64,000 nt of DNA from Roridomyces roridus (lineage: Eukaryota > Basidiomycota > Agaricomycetes > Agaricales > Mycenaceae). The notes below the pieces were generated by a model. It made no database searches. It was not told the DNA's origin and saw only the letters and a program-made list of their open reading frames with translations. The stretch spans positions 186,001-250,000 of the forward strand of contig JARKIF010000031.1 of the NCBI GenBank assembly GCA_029378245.1. The letters are read 5' to 3'. The translations under genes and the position numbers were made by a program. Below are positions 10,878 to 22,372 of the stretch, piece by piece. Position 1 is the stretch's first letter; every line of letters starts with the position of its first letter.

Positions 10878-12216
10878 ATGTTATCCACGCGCCCAGCTCA
10901 CTCGCTCAATGAGGGCCGTATGCCCGCCAAAACGCCAGGACGAGAGAATAATGTTCATCGTGGAGCGATGACTGTACATGGCAAGGGGAAGCAGAATGCA
11001 GCAGTGCCACCGGTGCAGCCGTTTTCCGTTCGTGCGTGCTATATTCTCGCGTAGTACAATGTCTCACCTTTTCCAATAGAGCCGCAAAAGGGTGGAAAGA
11101 ACACCATCCAGCTCGTGACGCGTCCTCTCGGCGACAAGACGCCCTTCCCTAATCGCGCCGCAGCACCGCTCCCTGAGGGCGAGCAGGGCCAGAAGATCGC
11201 CAAATTGGTGCTCCACAATACACTGACGCCCTCGTCGTATCTCCACCCGAACGACACGCCAGATAGCGTAGCACGCCCGAGCTCTGCGCGTAAACACGTC
11301 CGGATTCCGCGTAGTGTCAGCAAGAGCTTCCAGACGCCGCTTACGAATGGGAATCCGTGGGATGTCAGCGAGTTGGAGATTGAGGCTTCCCAGGCAGAGG
11401 AGGTGCAGGTGCCCGCGGTGGAGATGGATGATTACGATGAGGTTGAGTATATGCCACCGAATACTCTTGGTGCGTCCCCTAATTCCTCGCTCTAGTTTCT
11501 GTACTGACATCTTTTGGGTAGACGTACCATACAGCCCTCCGTTTGACTTTCCCTTGCCTGACTACAAGGCTGTCGGAGCGAATCTGCTGAACCTCGCGCA
11601 TTCCTACCCTTACGACGACGCCGCACCCGTCCACATCGACCCCGCACCCGAAGCCGGCTTGTTCCCCATGCCTGAACTCTCTCTCCCCGCCATCGGTATG
11701 CGTGTTTCATTTCTTCGTTGAGAACTCGTCGCTAATTTGTCCTGCTTAGAATTGGACGACCCGTTCTTCGTTACGCAGCCCGTCAAGCCTCTGCCGACAA
11801 TGTCAAACTCGCGGCAGACGCCTCTTTCCTTCCGCACGACAAACACGAATGCGTCCAACGCGCGTTCCACCCTTGCACGGCCGACGCAGGGAGTCAAGAA
11901 GGCGGCGGTTGTCGCTACATCCAAGACGTGGGTCGGTCCGTCGTCGTCCAAGCCTGCCTCGAAGCCTTCTGTCCGCTCGTCGTCCAGGGCGCCAGTTGGC
12001 ACCTCTTCCAAACTCTCGTCCAAGGCGCCCCTTGGCACCGTGTCCAAACGGCTTCCAGTTTCGGTCAATGCGCCTTTGCCGTTGACGCGCCGCGCGCCGG
12101 TGGGTGTTTCGAATTCGAAACGGCTTGCAACGACTACGACTGCGAGGGGGGTGATCGTTCCGCTTGTGGTTCCTGAACCGGTGGTGGGCGTGGATGATTT
12201 TGTATTTGATGTTTGA
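10878..12216 (+). CDS. Securin-like candidate (hypothetical, 4 exons)
   Basis: Exons 10878-11031, 11080-11469, 11522-11695 and 11750-12216 give 394 residues. The ATG at 10878 has a good context (CACGACCATG). The protein looks disordered: PAKTPGRENN near the N-terminus, then RPLGDKTPFPNRAA, a central acidic DDYDEVEYMPPNTL followed by YSPPFDFPLPDY, and a Ser/Lys/Pro-rich tail. The early KTPGR/RPLGDKTPFPNR block and the acidic E-x-E-Y-x-P motif resemble fungal securins, which inhibit separase until anaphase. This is inference from motif style. No clear KEN or R-x-x-L destruction box stands out, and the protein may belong to another conserved fungal family. Confidence 0.5.
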
Positions 12217-12384
12217 ATGTTTGATTCGTATTTGGTTTACTCGATTTGTTTGAATGTTGGCGTACATGTACAAGACTTTTGGATTGAATAAATTCTGCGA
12301 GCGCTACCTCTCTTCGTCGTTGTGCCGGTATTGCTCTGAATGAAACATGTTGGTTTGTTAGCAGTCTTGAGAACCAGAAGTTTG

Positions 12385-12660
12385 TTAATCCGCAGAAATT
12401 TCTTGACAACCCTGCATGAGCCTTTCCAGCTCCGAGTCCTCCTTTGCGTTCATACGGCGGACAAAGGCCAGCGTGCATCCACGAGTCAAGAACGCGATGG
12501 TCGAGAAGGACTGGGTTGCAAGATCGTTCGAGTACATACTGGTGCTGCGACCGTGAAAGACTAGTAATACTAATCCAAGTCCAGGCTGTGAGAATCGAGA
12601 GGGGGTATTGAGCCATACTCTAATACAGGATTGTATACACTGGTTGAAAGTCAGATTCAC
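12385..12660 (-). pseudogene. Hypothetical C-terminal fragment, minus strand
   Basis: A 91-codon frame ends with LAFVRRMNAKEDSELERL and a stop at 12385. It is convergent with the securin-like gene, 170 bp away. A short hydrophobic stretch (GLGLVLLVF) precedes the charged end. The region upstream on the same strand is a BTB-family relic, so no N-terminal part of this frame is present. It could be a small gene or a fragment; I do not recognise it. Confidence 0.3.
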
Positions 12661-12684
12661 TCGAAAACAAAGGAGGGGACGTAC

Positions 12685-13195
12685 CAGAGGCTCTCAAGAA
12701 AGCCACGAACTTCCGATTGATTCATCTCTCATCGTCTTCAAGAATCAACTCCTCCCAGGACGGCAATGCGTAGATTCCCGGCAGTTCCTCCCAGATTTTC
12801 TGGCGCCAGAGGCGATGCGACTTCTAAAGCAAGTGAACTTTTCAACTCATCCCAATCTTCGTCCTGTAACGCATTTAGTCAGTGGATCAGAAGGATACGG
12901 TGTCGCGCAAGGATGTGATCGCAGACCACCGGCCTTTAGAGCATTCTGCCTCATCTCTGCAACGACGCTGGGGCTCGGACAAATATTGGAGGACATCGGC
13001 GGTGTATCGGTGAGTTTGGATAGCGTGTTCGGTGAAGGAAATGACCTGCTCCTGCAGGTTCATGGTGGCCAAGACAAGACTAGGTTGAGTGCTTCTCGGT
13101 CGAGAAACTTGAACCTGGAGGAAAGGTCGGAGGATCCAGAGAGGGACGCCGACCTTGTCGTGCAAGCTGGATGGGCAGGGCGTAATTGAGCTGGT
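12685..13195 (-). pseudogene. BTB-family relic on the minus strand
   Basis: On the minus strand the C-terminal half of the BTB family is recognisable in three frames. VGVPLWILRPF corresponds to the EVDALWLLP helix. Then come SFTEHAIQTHRYTADVLQYL and CRDEAECSKGRWSAI, an apparent intron near 12887, DEDWDEL, and WEELPGIYALPSWEEL followed by a frameshift into SIGSSWLS. The BTB domain is not visible upstream. It is the only family member on this strand. The 193-codon plus-strand frame over it is an antisense shadow. Confidence 0.7.
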
Positions 13196-14374
13196 CTCTG
13201 AGATCTGAATCCTTTTGGGGTTGGTCCAGGTTCTAATTCAGTATGGGGGGAAAAAGTTCGAGGTGATGCGAATAAACAGGGTTGATTCAGAGATTCAGGG
13301 TAAGGTAGATGTAGATAGTGTACCCAGCCCCTTCCGTCGCGCCAAAGTAGCCGACCTGAAGAGACACACGAACTGGAAAGTAAAGCTGCCGGGTGACCAT
13401 GGTCCGCGATGCTTCAAATTCCGAATCCATGCGCCATCGGCTTTTGCTTTCCGTGGTCGGACGACGTCGTCGTCGGCTGAACCTGTGGATGCGAAGATGA
13501 ATAACAGAATCCTCGGGGCAATGCGAAGAAAGTTCGAGGTGCCGCGAATGCGAGTCGTTCAAAACAGCGTCAATTGGGGGGATTATGGGGTAAGGGGGAG
13601 GAAACCAAGTAGGCCCGCTGTACCATACGGTGAATACTCACCTAGTCAGGATACACTATATGCGACGTAGCACAGGTATTGTAGTGACTACCCAGGTCAT
13701 CGCTTCTGCGAGCGGCCGATCTGACGAGACAAACGAGCTAAGTAGAAAGTAGGGTAGAGCTCTCGTATGTCGAGCCGGGGATCTACTTCGTGAGTAAAGG
13801 GTGGGGTGCGGCGTTTCGGACTCGCTGGATAACGGTGCGACCTCGTTCTTGGAGTTACGCGCTGCGGGAGAAGGGGAGGAGAGCGTTGAGAGAGGGACTG
13901 GCCTCTGGCGCATGAGCGCCGATCTTCCTTGGAAGCTCCAGATTAGTAACGGTCCACGAGAGAAGAAGACCATGACGCACCGGGTCCCCAAAAGCCTATC
14001 GCAACGAGGTTTCTGCATCACAGCATCTGTCTATCGAGAGGTGACACCGAGTGGCGCTGGGACGGGCATAGACCGTGAAGGCTCCAATAGCAGCTGAGTA
14101 TCGTCGGCGGAGGCCAGGGAGAAGCGGGTGTTGCAGGGCAGATGGTGGCTGAGAGCAAAGGAGGTCGGGAAGTTTGATGGCTTTGGAATGGAAGATGCAG
14201 AAAGATTTCCTTTGAGATTCTGAGTGCCCTCGACGGCACCATTGTCGCCATAGACTCCTTGTCGCGTTCTAAAGGCCATTGAAGCGTTTGTTAAAAATTT
14301 GCGAGTGACACGTGAGCGATTCTCTCCCAACGGGGTTGATGACTGCGTACCCCTCCTCCTCCCGCTAGCCAACG
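13196..14374. other. Intergenic, no supported gene
   Basis: Frames on both strands here are short and of random composition. The minus-strand frames 13656-14021 and 14031-14480 have no domain and no family match that I can see. The right end is the promoter of the gene starting at 14375 (CTCCTCCTCCCGC pyrimidine tract just before the ATG). Confidence 0.5.
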
Positions 14375-17169
14375 ATGGCCACCCCTTCTGCCACGCAGAG
14401 TCGTGCAGCGTCGCCTGCTCCCAGTTCCGATTCGGAGTCACCGAGCCGAGCTGGATCCGGTTCGGTCTCGGCGTCATCAAAAGCCATTTTTCCTACGGCG
14501 GACACAACATTCAAGCCAGCTCCCTACAACCCTCCTCAGCGAGCAGCCAATTCTACATTCCGACAGCCCTCAGCTGCGCCAGCCCCTGCGCCAGCTGCAG
14601 CCTCATTCGACATGCCACAGTCAACTGTGCCCCCGTTCGACGGGTTGTTCATCCACCCCCCGTTCGATTCCCTGCCCGACAACACACCGCTCCCTCCAGA
14701 GGGTATGAACTACTCCATCTTGCACTCGAACCCCCGCTGGTTCCTCGACCTGCGCGACTGGATTACGCTCGATTCGAGCCCCGAGAGTGCCCTCCGGTAC
14801 CCCCGCGATCTCGAGCCACCGCGGCCACGCAGACAGAAGGATTTGCTGCTGCGATGCACCTTCTGCCCGAGGACGTATGCAGGCGTCAACGCGAAGAGCA
14901 TGTGGACGAGGCATGTGCGAGAGAAACATAGAGTCATTCTGTCCAAAGCGTGGACCGACACGGCGACCTCGGCGAAGAGGGTTTCCATAGGTGCTTCCTC
15001 CCATTGTCTTTCGCTCCCTTTGTTCTAATTCGGATTATTACAAGGCAAATCCACGCCTGCGGCGTCTGTAGGACCCACTGATGTGGCACCCAGCCCCGTT
15101 GTGAAGAAACAGCCCTCGACGTCGGCGCCGCCCACATCTCCGACAACCATGTCTGTAACGAAACGTGCGTCACTCATCCTTTTCTTTTGACCTCTCGGTG
15201 ATCCTTTCTTCTCTTTTTCAGCCAGGGGTAAGCAAGCGCTCTCTGTTCGCCTTTCTCTTGATTCACAGCCATTCCCAATTAGGAAAGCCTGGTCCAAAAC
15301 GTACGTTCATCCACCTACTCTTCTTCTTTCAACGCTGTTAATTAATGAAACTTCGATCCTCAGCCAAGCCCGGTTCCCCAGCGAAAAAGAAGCCTACAGG
15401 TTCTGGCAAGATCGTCATCCCCGCTCAGAGGCCGAAACCTGTTGCTCGACTCCCATCTCCGTCTCCTGTGCCACCACCACCGCCATCGAGGATCGTCGGA
15501 GGAGTCGTACGAAAATCTGCGTCGCCGCCTCCGCCGATTGGGATGCTCCCACCGCGGATGAGGGCGGCGCGGAAGAGCTTCCGTCCGAGTCAAGGGCCGC
15601 TTGAGGTGCAACAGGTGCGTGTGTGGCGCATTCGTTTTTGTTTGAGAGGTTAATAATTATTTGTAGGCTTTACAATCGCAGGATCCTTCCACTCCGATGG
15701 AGCCTGGTACGCCGCAAGTTCCGTCGACCCAGGATTCAACACAGGTAGTAGACGGCAACTCGGTCGTGTCAACACCGTCGCGGAATACCCCCGATTCCTC
15801 TGCTCCTCCCCCTCCTCTTTCGACAACTGATACGTCTCTCCCACCACCTGAGATTCAACCAACCGTCACCCCGGAAATTGCCGGTACACCTCCTTTAGCT
15901 AGTCGAGTGTCCGAGGATAGAGACAGCGTGCAGATGGACAAGGAGGAGGTTGCGGATATTTTGCTTATGGACGTGGATGTTGACATGGCGAATGTTCAAA
16001 CGCCGCCGCGCCGGGAAGAAGAAGTGGAGGTGGAGGTGGCGGTTGAGAAAGAGGCAGAGGCGGAGGAGGAGGAAGACGTGGATATGGAGTTGGAGGACGA
16101 AGAGGAGGGGTTGCATCCTCCGATTTCTGTGGGCGGGTTGGGGGAGCCTGTCTTGTTCGGCTCTGACTTCGGCTTGGATGGGGAGAGGGATCCGTTTTCG
16201 CTATCGTCGCGCCCGTGGATGGATTCAACGCCGATTTTCTCTCCAGCTGCGTCGACGGCAGCTAATACGCCCGAGGTTGGAAGGGACGAGGAGGAGTTTG
16301 GGACGCCTGATGTTGAGGTTGAGTTGCAGGAGGAGGAGGAGGAGGAGGAGTTGGAGCCACCGCCGCTTGGACGGTTCAAGATTTCCTCCCTGGCGTATCT
16401 CATGGACCGGAGTCTGGCTGTTTCGCCGCCGCCTAGCCCCGGACGATCACTGGCAGCGACGCCGCCCGTGGATATCGATATGGATATCTCTACTTCTTCT
16501 TCTTTGGACGACCACGACGATGCGAATCTCAGTCTCACGCAGCCGCCTGCGACGATGTTTGCAGCGATGGAGGACGTGTTTGTGATCAAGATGCAGAATG
16601 GCATGGATCCGGAGCTCAAGGCGCGTTTGTTGGGTCATTTGAGGGAGCAGTTTGGGGTTGGGGAGGGGGAGTTTGGGGCGTCGTTGGCGGGGTTGCCTGA
16701 GAGGGCGGTGAGGCAGATCATGTCTGGGCCTGCCGCCGCCGACGCCGCTTCTTCGTCCTTGTCGGAGGAGGGTTCGGAGAGTGTGTTGGATTCAGCCGAA
16801 TTGGCTGGGCTCACGGAGGATTTCCTGAACGGGTCGCGGGGGCAGGTCAGAGCTGATCTGGACGAGCAGTTGCAGGAGATGGTGGGGCGTTTTATGGAGG
16901 AGATGGCCGTTCCCCTTCAGGACGAGTTGACTCTCCAGTTGAGGGACGAGATTATTGGGGAGGTTGCGGAACAGATGAGGGAGGCGATTGTTACGCAGGG
17001 GGATGAGGCGCAGGTTGAGTTTGAGTGGAGGAGGAGGTATTTGGAGAGGCAGCTTTGGGAAGTTGCGGATGGGGAAGAGGATGAGGTTATTCAGCACCCG
17101 CTGCATCATCTGTTCTTGTCCAGGGCGACGCCTGCGGATCTGGATATGGATGTGCGCGTCTCGTGTTGA
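14375..17169 (+). CDS. Zinc-finger / AT-hook-like nuclear protein candidate
   Basis: Six exons (14375-14990, 15045-15164, 15222-15227, 15283-15300, 15364-15614, 15667-17169) give 837 residues with frame closing at every junction. Domains in order: a Ser/Ala/Pro-rich N-terminus (about 1-100); a C-x2-C-x15-H-x4-H finger (CTFCPRTYAGVNAKSMW, then RHVREKH) near residue 170; a basic AT-hook-like core P-R-G-K-P assembled from a 6-nt and an 18-nt exon; Pro-rich and then strongly acidic stretches; and a Glu-rich helical C-terminus. The composition suggests a chromatin or DNA-binding role, which is inference. I recognise no named family. Coding bias is GC-rich like its neighbours. Confidence 0.75.
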
Positions 17170-17575
17170 GGTTTGGCTCGGGGCTTTTTGGTGGCTCCGA
17201 GCTGACGTTTATTGGTTTTTTGTAATGTCGGCGATGTGGCATAATGCGCGTCCTCGATTGTGGTTGGTTGTTTAATACATGATAGATTCTTTGCATCGTT
17301 TTAGTTCCTCTGAGTTCTGTTCGACTTGGTTCTAAATTTTATAGCTTGACTCTCCTGGTGTGGATTTGCGTTGGCAAACGCCGGTACTCAAAGTGGCGGG
17401 CGGGAATTAGACTCTGCGGCGGTGGCGGGTTACTCAAGCACAGTCGGAGAAATGCCGCAGCTCGGTATTTCTTTCTCAAGCTGTCCCTGCGTCTTTTTCC
17501 AGGAATTCTGAATTCATGTCCACCGGCGGTGTACTAAGTTTATATCATCATGATGAGCACGTCAGTTACTTACTC
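17170..17575. other. Intergenic: 3' flank and BTB promoter
   Basis: No gene is seen. The right end (ATCATGATGAGCACGTCAG, then the ATG) resembles the 5' flank of the 28545 gene (ATGATGTGCACGTCAGTTAC), consistent with duplication of gene plus promoter. Confidence 0.6.
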
Positions 17576-18686
17576 ATGACCACCACTACCACGGACCCCC
17601 AGGCTCTGCAACGCGCGGATGGTCTCTGGTTTGAGGATGGAAACATCGTTATTGAAGCCGAGAACACTCAATTCCGCGTCTACCACGGACTTTTGGCGGC
17701 GGCCTCGCCTGTGTTTAAGGACATGATGGCATTGCCACGCCCACCCGACTCGGAGCTCGTGGAGGGGTGTCTTTTCGTCCAGTTGCATGATTCTGCCTTG
17801 GACGCGACAGTGTTCCTACTGTGACGGTTCCTTGCAACCATCGCTTCCAGCTGACTCACGACTTGTTTACAGCTTCTTCCCATCCTTTCCCATCCAAGTG
17901 GACTTTCGGACGGTTTTTGGTTGCCTCCGTTTGGGTCACAAATACGAGGTGGACTTCCTGCGCCGGCGTGCCCTGATCCATCTATCTTCTGTGTGTGATA
18001 CGCAGCTGGATAGATTCGACCGATCCACCCAAACACTCAATAATGCGGATTCTGTCCACGACGTCCTAGACACGGTGTCTATGCGGTGGACGGCGCCAAT
18101 AACGCTTACTTCCATTTCCATTCCCATCATTCAACTTGCACGCGAGGTGGACGCACTCTGGCTCCTCCCAAATTCGTTTTACAACATCTCCTACGGGTTC
18201 TCTAATTTTTCCACCCCGAACACTTGGAATCTCGCTGGAAAGGTGGTTCACGGCGCCGAGTATGACGGAAGTACGGTTAGGAGACTCTCACCGCAGGACC
18301 AGGAGTCATTCTTGGTTGGACACACCATGCAGTGCAAGGGTACCGGGGATGTGACCGAGTTTTTGTCGCTGCCAGCCGACATTCCTGGATGCCTGTCGCC
18401 GGAAAGTTGCGCTAGAGAACGATTCAAGGTGATCGGGGCCAGCAGGGCGCGAGCCCCGGGCCTTGCCTCCCATCCGCTGTCGGTGTGGGGCCCGGTCCAG
18501 TGGGCGCTACTCAAGGACCTGTGCCAGACCTGCCGCCGCACTCTCGAAACAAAGCACAAAGCCGCGCGTCAGGCATTTTGGGACAAATTACCCGAGATGT
18601 ATGGTCTGCCGAGTTGGGACGAACTGGAGAAGATGAAGATTGCTGCTATTGGGAAGGATTGGCTTTCGCAAAACGGCGGCTCTTGA
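17576..18686 (+). CDS. BTB/POZ domain protein, subfamily A (7-codon deletion)
   Basis: Exons 17576-17820 and 17873-18686 give 352 residues. Start context TACTCATGACC matches the TACTCATGGCC of paralogs; an upstream ATG at 17516 is less likely. BTB segments: GLWFEDGNIVIEAENTQF, YHGLLAAASPVFKDMM. About seven codons (the R-A-I/L-F-Y-x-S end of the BTB exon in sisters) are missing, and the donor is GTGACG directly after FLL; the 52-bp intron still closes in frame. The C-terminal half has GCLSPESC, CQTC and WDKLPEMYGLPSW. It is the first gene of a duplicated block, with its counterpart at 21106. Confidence 0.85.
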
Positions 18687-18907
18687 CTCGGAGGCGTAGT
18701 ACTTAAAGTTCAAAATTTCTTTGTTAGGTTGTTGTTAGGCTGGGTCCTGGCTGTCCCGCTTCCCGCCAATTCTCTAGAAATTTTATATCCCCAGCGATGT
18801 ACTACCTCTCCAACGTCTCTCGAAACATTTGGTGACTTTGCCATGTGTTTGGTGACACTCCGATCACATCAGCGGAGATCTAATCACATCTTGTCCCCCA
18901 CCACAAC

Positions 18908-19944
18908 ATGCTCGACAACGCGCCTCAACGTGACCCCGAGCTTTGGTTTGACGACGGAAACCTCGTCATACATGCTGGAAACAGCCAATTCCTCGTCCAT
19001 CGGGGCATTCTGTCCGCCCGCTCGCCTGTCTTCAAAGACATGCTCTCGTTTCCGCAGCCGCCCGAATCGGAGCTCGTCGAAGGGCGTCCGCTCGTGCACT
19101 TCCCGGACTCGGAAAAGGAGGTCGCTGTGTTTCTCAAGGCTGTCTTTGATCCAGAGTGTGTTCCACGTTGGTCGACCTCACCTCATCTCTAACATCGGAC
19201 GGCCTGTAGGTTCTTCCTGCCGTTTCCCTTTCCGACCAAGTTCGACATCATCGTTGGTGTCCTCCGTCTCAGTCACAAATACGGGGTTGAATATCTCCGC
19301 CGTCGCGCTCTCATCCACCTCTCCTCAGCGTTTCACACCGAATTGGCGAAACGCATGACAAGACGGACAACGAGGATGTAAACGCCCAATCTTCTGCTTT
19401 GGACAGCAGGACGTGGACATGGCCGAAAGAGCGCACCTACCTCATTGTCGCTACTCAGCTTGCGCGAGAAGTGGGCGCAACATGGATTCTCCCCCACGTC
19501 CTTTACAACCTTTCTACCTGGTTTAAAGAGATGCTCCCTAAGATCTTGACCAGTTTTGATCGTGCGCAACAGGTCACCTTTCTCCAAGGGCACTCAATCC
19601 AGGCCGAAAGCACGTCTGTCGAGATCGTCAAATTCATATCCGATGGACTGGACGGCTGCGGAACCCCCGACTGCGCCGAAGGGCGACTATTTGCACTTGG
19701 TAAATGGCACGAAAAGATCATTCGTCAGACTTTCAATCCTTTGTATGTATGGGCCCGGGGGGAAGACTATTGGGGGTTACTGGCCGAGCGACTTTGTAGC
19801 CCTTGTCTCACGTCGCTCAAGCAAGCGCACCAAGCTGCGCGCCAGACGTTTTGGGACAAACTCCCAGAAATATATGGACTACCGCCCTGGGAAGAACTGG
19901 AGAAGTTGAAAGTTGAAGCGATTGGGACTGATTGGTTCTCATGA
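18908..19944 (+). pseudogene. BTB-family gene, subfamily B, with frameshift
   Basis: Exon 1 is 18908-19155 (LWFDDGNLVIHAGNSQF, HRGILSARSPVFKDML) and the intron 19156-19209 is at the family position. Exon 2 opens normally (FFLPFPFPTKFDII, LRLSHKYGVEYL), but compared with the sister copy at 22373 it has two extra bases near 19352-19356 (AAACGCATGAC against AAACGTGAC). This throws the frame to a stop at 19378. The rest continues in another frame from about 19357 to 19944 with CGTPDC, CSPC and WDKLPEIYGLPPW. It is a one-lesion pseudogene, or an assembly error worth checking. Confidence 0.8.
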
Positions 19945-20109
19945 GGCTGTATCGTAAGTCCATTGTCGAAATCTTCCGTTGAGTTGTTGGCCGACCCACT
20001 TTTAGATGATATCTCTGCTCAGGTTGGATGGCGGGTTGGTTCTTCAAGTCTTCATGTTACTAGCGGATCTCGAACATGCTTTTATCTCTCCCCTCGAACG
20101 CAACTCCAT

Positions 20110-20665
20110 TTCTAGCGGGCGAAAGACGTAGCTCAAATGAATCGGTACACTGCGATCACTTTCTCGGTGGCCAACTTCAACAACACTTGGATTGCGATCC
20201 ATTTGAGTACGATACTGGTTGGGGACTTACTGCTGTGCGGAGGCAGCGGCGTTTTTCCTTTCAAGAACCTCGAAACAGGTTTTGCTGGAAACGGCCAGAA
20301 TGCCCAACGCGATTCTGCGGTTAACATTCCAGTCCGCCGCCCCCGCCTTCATCAATATTGCCTGCTCCCAGATAGCCAACAAGAAGGTCATCCCAGGCCC
20401 TGCCTTCCTCCGTTCTATACTGGCAAACGACACTCTTGCCAAACTATACGCGCTCTAGCCTCTCCGCGATGTGTACAGTCGTGGCTCAATTCGCGGAATG
20501 CTATCCGCCTGGCGGGTTCGCATGGACAGACGACGATCAGTACGGAGGCGAATAATATTGAGCCCAGGGTCTTTATGGCACGGGCGCAGTGCAGATGCGC
20601 ACGCAGGTTGAGACCGTGACGGTGCAGCATGGGCGGATTTCGTCTTTTCCAAGCCACGGATGACT
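20110..20665 (+). pseudogene. DUF6534-type membrane protein relic (last exon only)
   Basis: This is a decayed copy of the last exon of the gene at 24302-25585. TAITFSVANFNNTWIAIHLS, the segment GDLLLCG and, in a second frame, SKQVLLETA and AFINIACSQI align with it. A one-base gain near 20240-20250 and a stop after LAKLYAL (20456-20458) break it. The sequence just upstream jumps from the BTB 3' flank to the last intron of DUF6534, so exons 1-4 were deleted in this copy (about 1.4 kb). Confidence 0.8.
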
Positions 20666-21105
20666 TTGGATGATATTAGCGAACGGATTCGCAGCTGGGT
20701 GAAAAGTCGTGATGGGTTCCTTGGTTGGTTCCGTGTTCCGTTTACCTACATCCACGCGTTGAATTTATACACCTCGCTGTGTCGAGCACATGACCGTTTA
20801 ATTACCGTGACATCATGGGTCTGGATCATGCCGTTCTTCTTTTTCTTCCTGCCAGGCTCAGAGGCTGCCACTGCTGCCTCTTTGGATTCTTGGAATACCC
20901 TTCGTAGCCTCTAAAGGACGACTTGTCAAATAGATCCTACTTGCTCCAGATACTATCCTTCTTCGATTCCTTGGCAACCAATTGGCAACGCCCAGTGCTC
21001 ACTGCTGTTGATCGGAGATGGTGCTGTGCACTTGCTGACAAGTTGCTGTGCACTGTCATGCATCATGCATCATGCATCATGATGGACGTCCACTGCAAGT
21101 TACTC
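20666..21105. other. Duplicated flank with relic of the MFS promoter
   Basis: 20666-20860 matches 25520-25745, the sequence between DUF6534 and the MFS transporter (CGAGCAC.TGACCG, ATGCCGTTCTTCTTTTTC). The duplicated block therefore reached the MFS start region. At 21057-21085 lies a short CATGCATCATG tandem repeat. The remainder is the promoter of the BTB gene at 21106. Confidence 0.65.
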
Positions 21106-22263
21106 ATGGCCACCACCACCACCGGTAAGGAGGACCTCGATGAGGATACCCAGGCTCTGCGACGCCCCGACGGTCTCTGGTTTGAAGATGGAAATATCGT
21201 TCTCCAGGCTGAAGACACCCAATTCCGGGTCTACCACGGACTTCTAGCCGCATGCTCGCCTGTATTCCAGGACATGATGGCGCTGCCACGTCCACCCGAC
21301 TCGGATTCAGAGCTCGTCGAAGGTTGTACTTTCGTCCAGCTGTATGATTCTGCGGCAGACACGACAGTTTTCCTGCGGGCACTGTTTTATACGTCGTGCG
21401 TTGGTCTACTTGACGAGCATCGCCTACGACTAATACTCGCTACTCACAGCTTCTTCCCCCCGTTTCCCATCAAAGCAGACTTCCGTACCGTCTTGGGTTG
21501 TCTTCGTCTGGGGCACAAATACGAAGTGGACTTTCTCCGCCGGCGTGCGCTCATTCATCTATCGTCTGCCTGTGATACACAGTTGGATAGAAGGGACCGT
21601 TCCACCAAGGCACTCGTTGATCCGGACTCTGCCCACGCCCTGGATATAGTTTCGATACATTGGGCCGCCAAGGCATCGTGGACCGTCACATCCATTATCA
21701 TTCCCATAATTCAACTGGCACGCGAGGTCGACGCCCTCTGGCTCCTCCCGGACGCCTTTTACAACCTCTCTGGCGCGTTCCATAACGCATTCGGCCCGGT
21801 CGCCCAGAGTGTCGCTGAGGAGGTCTTCCGCGGTGTTGACTATGGCGGGCGGATTGCTCACCTATCGCCGCACGACCAGGAGTCGCTTTTGGGGGGACAC
21901 GCCGTACAATCCAAGAGCACGAATGACGTCCTCGAGTTCTTGTCTCTTCCAACGGACATCCCTGGTTGCGCATCGTCAGAGAGCTGCGCTCGAGAACGAT
22001 TCAAGGCAATTGGAGCTAGCAGGGCGCGAGTTCAGGCATTTGCCTCGCGCCCGCTGAGCGTCTGGGGGCCGGTGCAGTGGCAGCTGCTCAAGGATTTGTG
22101 TCCGACATGCCGGTCCGCTCTCGAAACAAAGCACAAAGCTGCGCGTCAGGCATTTTGGGACAAGTTACCCGAGATGTATGGTCTGCCGAGTTGGGACGAG
22201 CTGGAGAAGATGAAGATTGCTGCTATTGGGAAGGATTGGCTTTCGCAAAACGGCGGCTCTTGA
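21106..22263 (+). CDS. BTB/POZ domain protein, subfamily A
   Basis: Exons 21106-21395 and 21450-22263 give 367 residues. The start at 21106 (TACTCATGGCC) matches sister genes, although the frame is open back to 20923. The BTB part is GLWFEDGNIVLQAEDTQF, YHGLLAACSPVFQDMM and FLRALFYTS. The intron is 54 bp, a multiple of three without a stop, so retention gives an 18-residue-longer protein. The C-terminal half carries GCASSESC, CPTC and WDKLPEMYGLPSWDEL. It is the counterpart of 17576 in the segmental duplication, without the seven-codon loss seen there. Confidence 0.9.
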   Translation: MATTTTGKEDLDEDTQALRRPDGLWFEDGNIVLQAEDTQFRVYHGLLAACSPVFQDMMALPRPPDSDSELVEGCTFVQLYDSAADTTVFLRALFYTSCVGLLDEHRLRLILATHSFFPPFPIKADFRTVLGCLRLGHKYEVDFLRRRALIHLSSACDTQLDRRDRSTKALVDPDSAHALDIVSIHWAAKASWTVTSIIIPIIQLAREVDALWLLPDAFYNLSGAFHNAFGPVAQSVAEEVFRGVDYGGRIAHLSPHDQESLLGGHAVQSKSTNDVLEFLSLPTDIPGCASSESCARERFKAIGASRARVQAFASRPLSVWGPVQWQLLKDLCPTCRSALETKHKAARQAFWDKLPEMYGLPSWDELEKMKIAAIGKDWLSQNGGS

Positions 22264-22372
22264 GGCGCACTATCCTATTACGTCTCTCTCGCTGTACACG
22301 CGTTATTATTATTTGCCTCTCGATCACACGAGTCAGCGGAGATCTAATCACTCCTTGTCTCTTACGACCACG

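Noticed and set aside
12608..13189. 193-codon plus-strand open frame
   Set aside because: It is the antisense shadow of a BTB-family relic on the minus strand and has no domain or family composition.
15950..16638. Frames of about 200 codons on both strands inside the AT-hook-like gene
   Set aside because: They are out-of-frame readings of Glu/Asp- and Pro-rich codons of the real gene.
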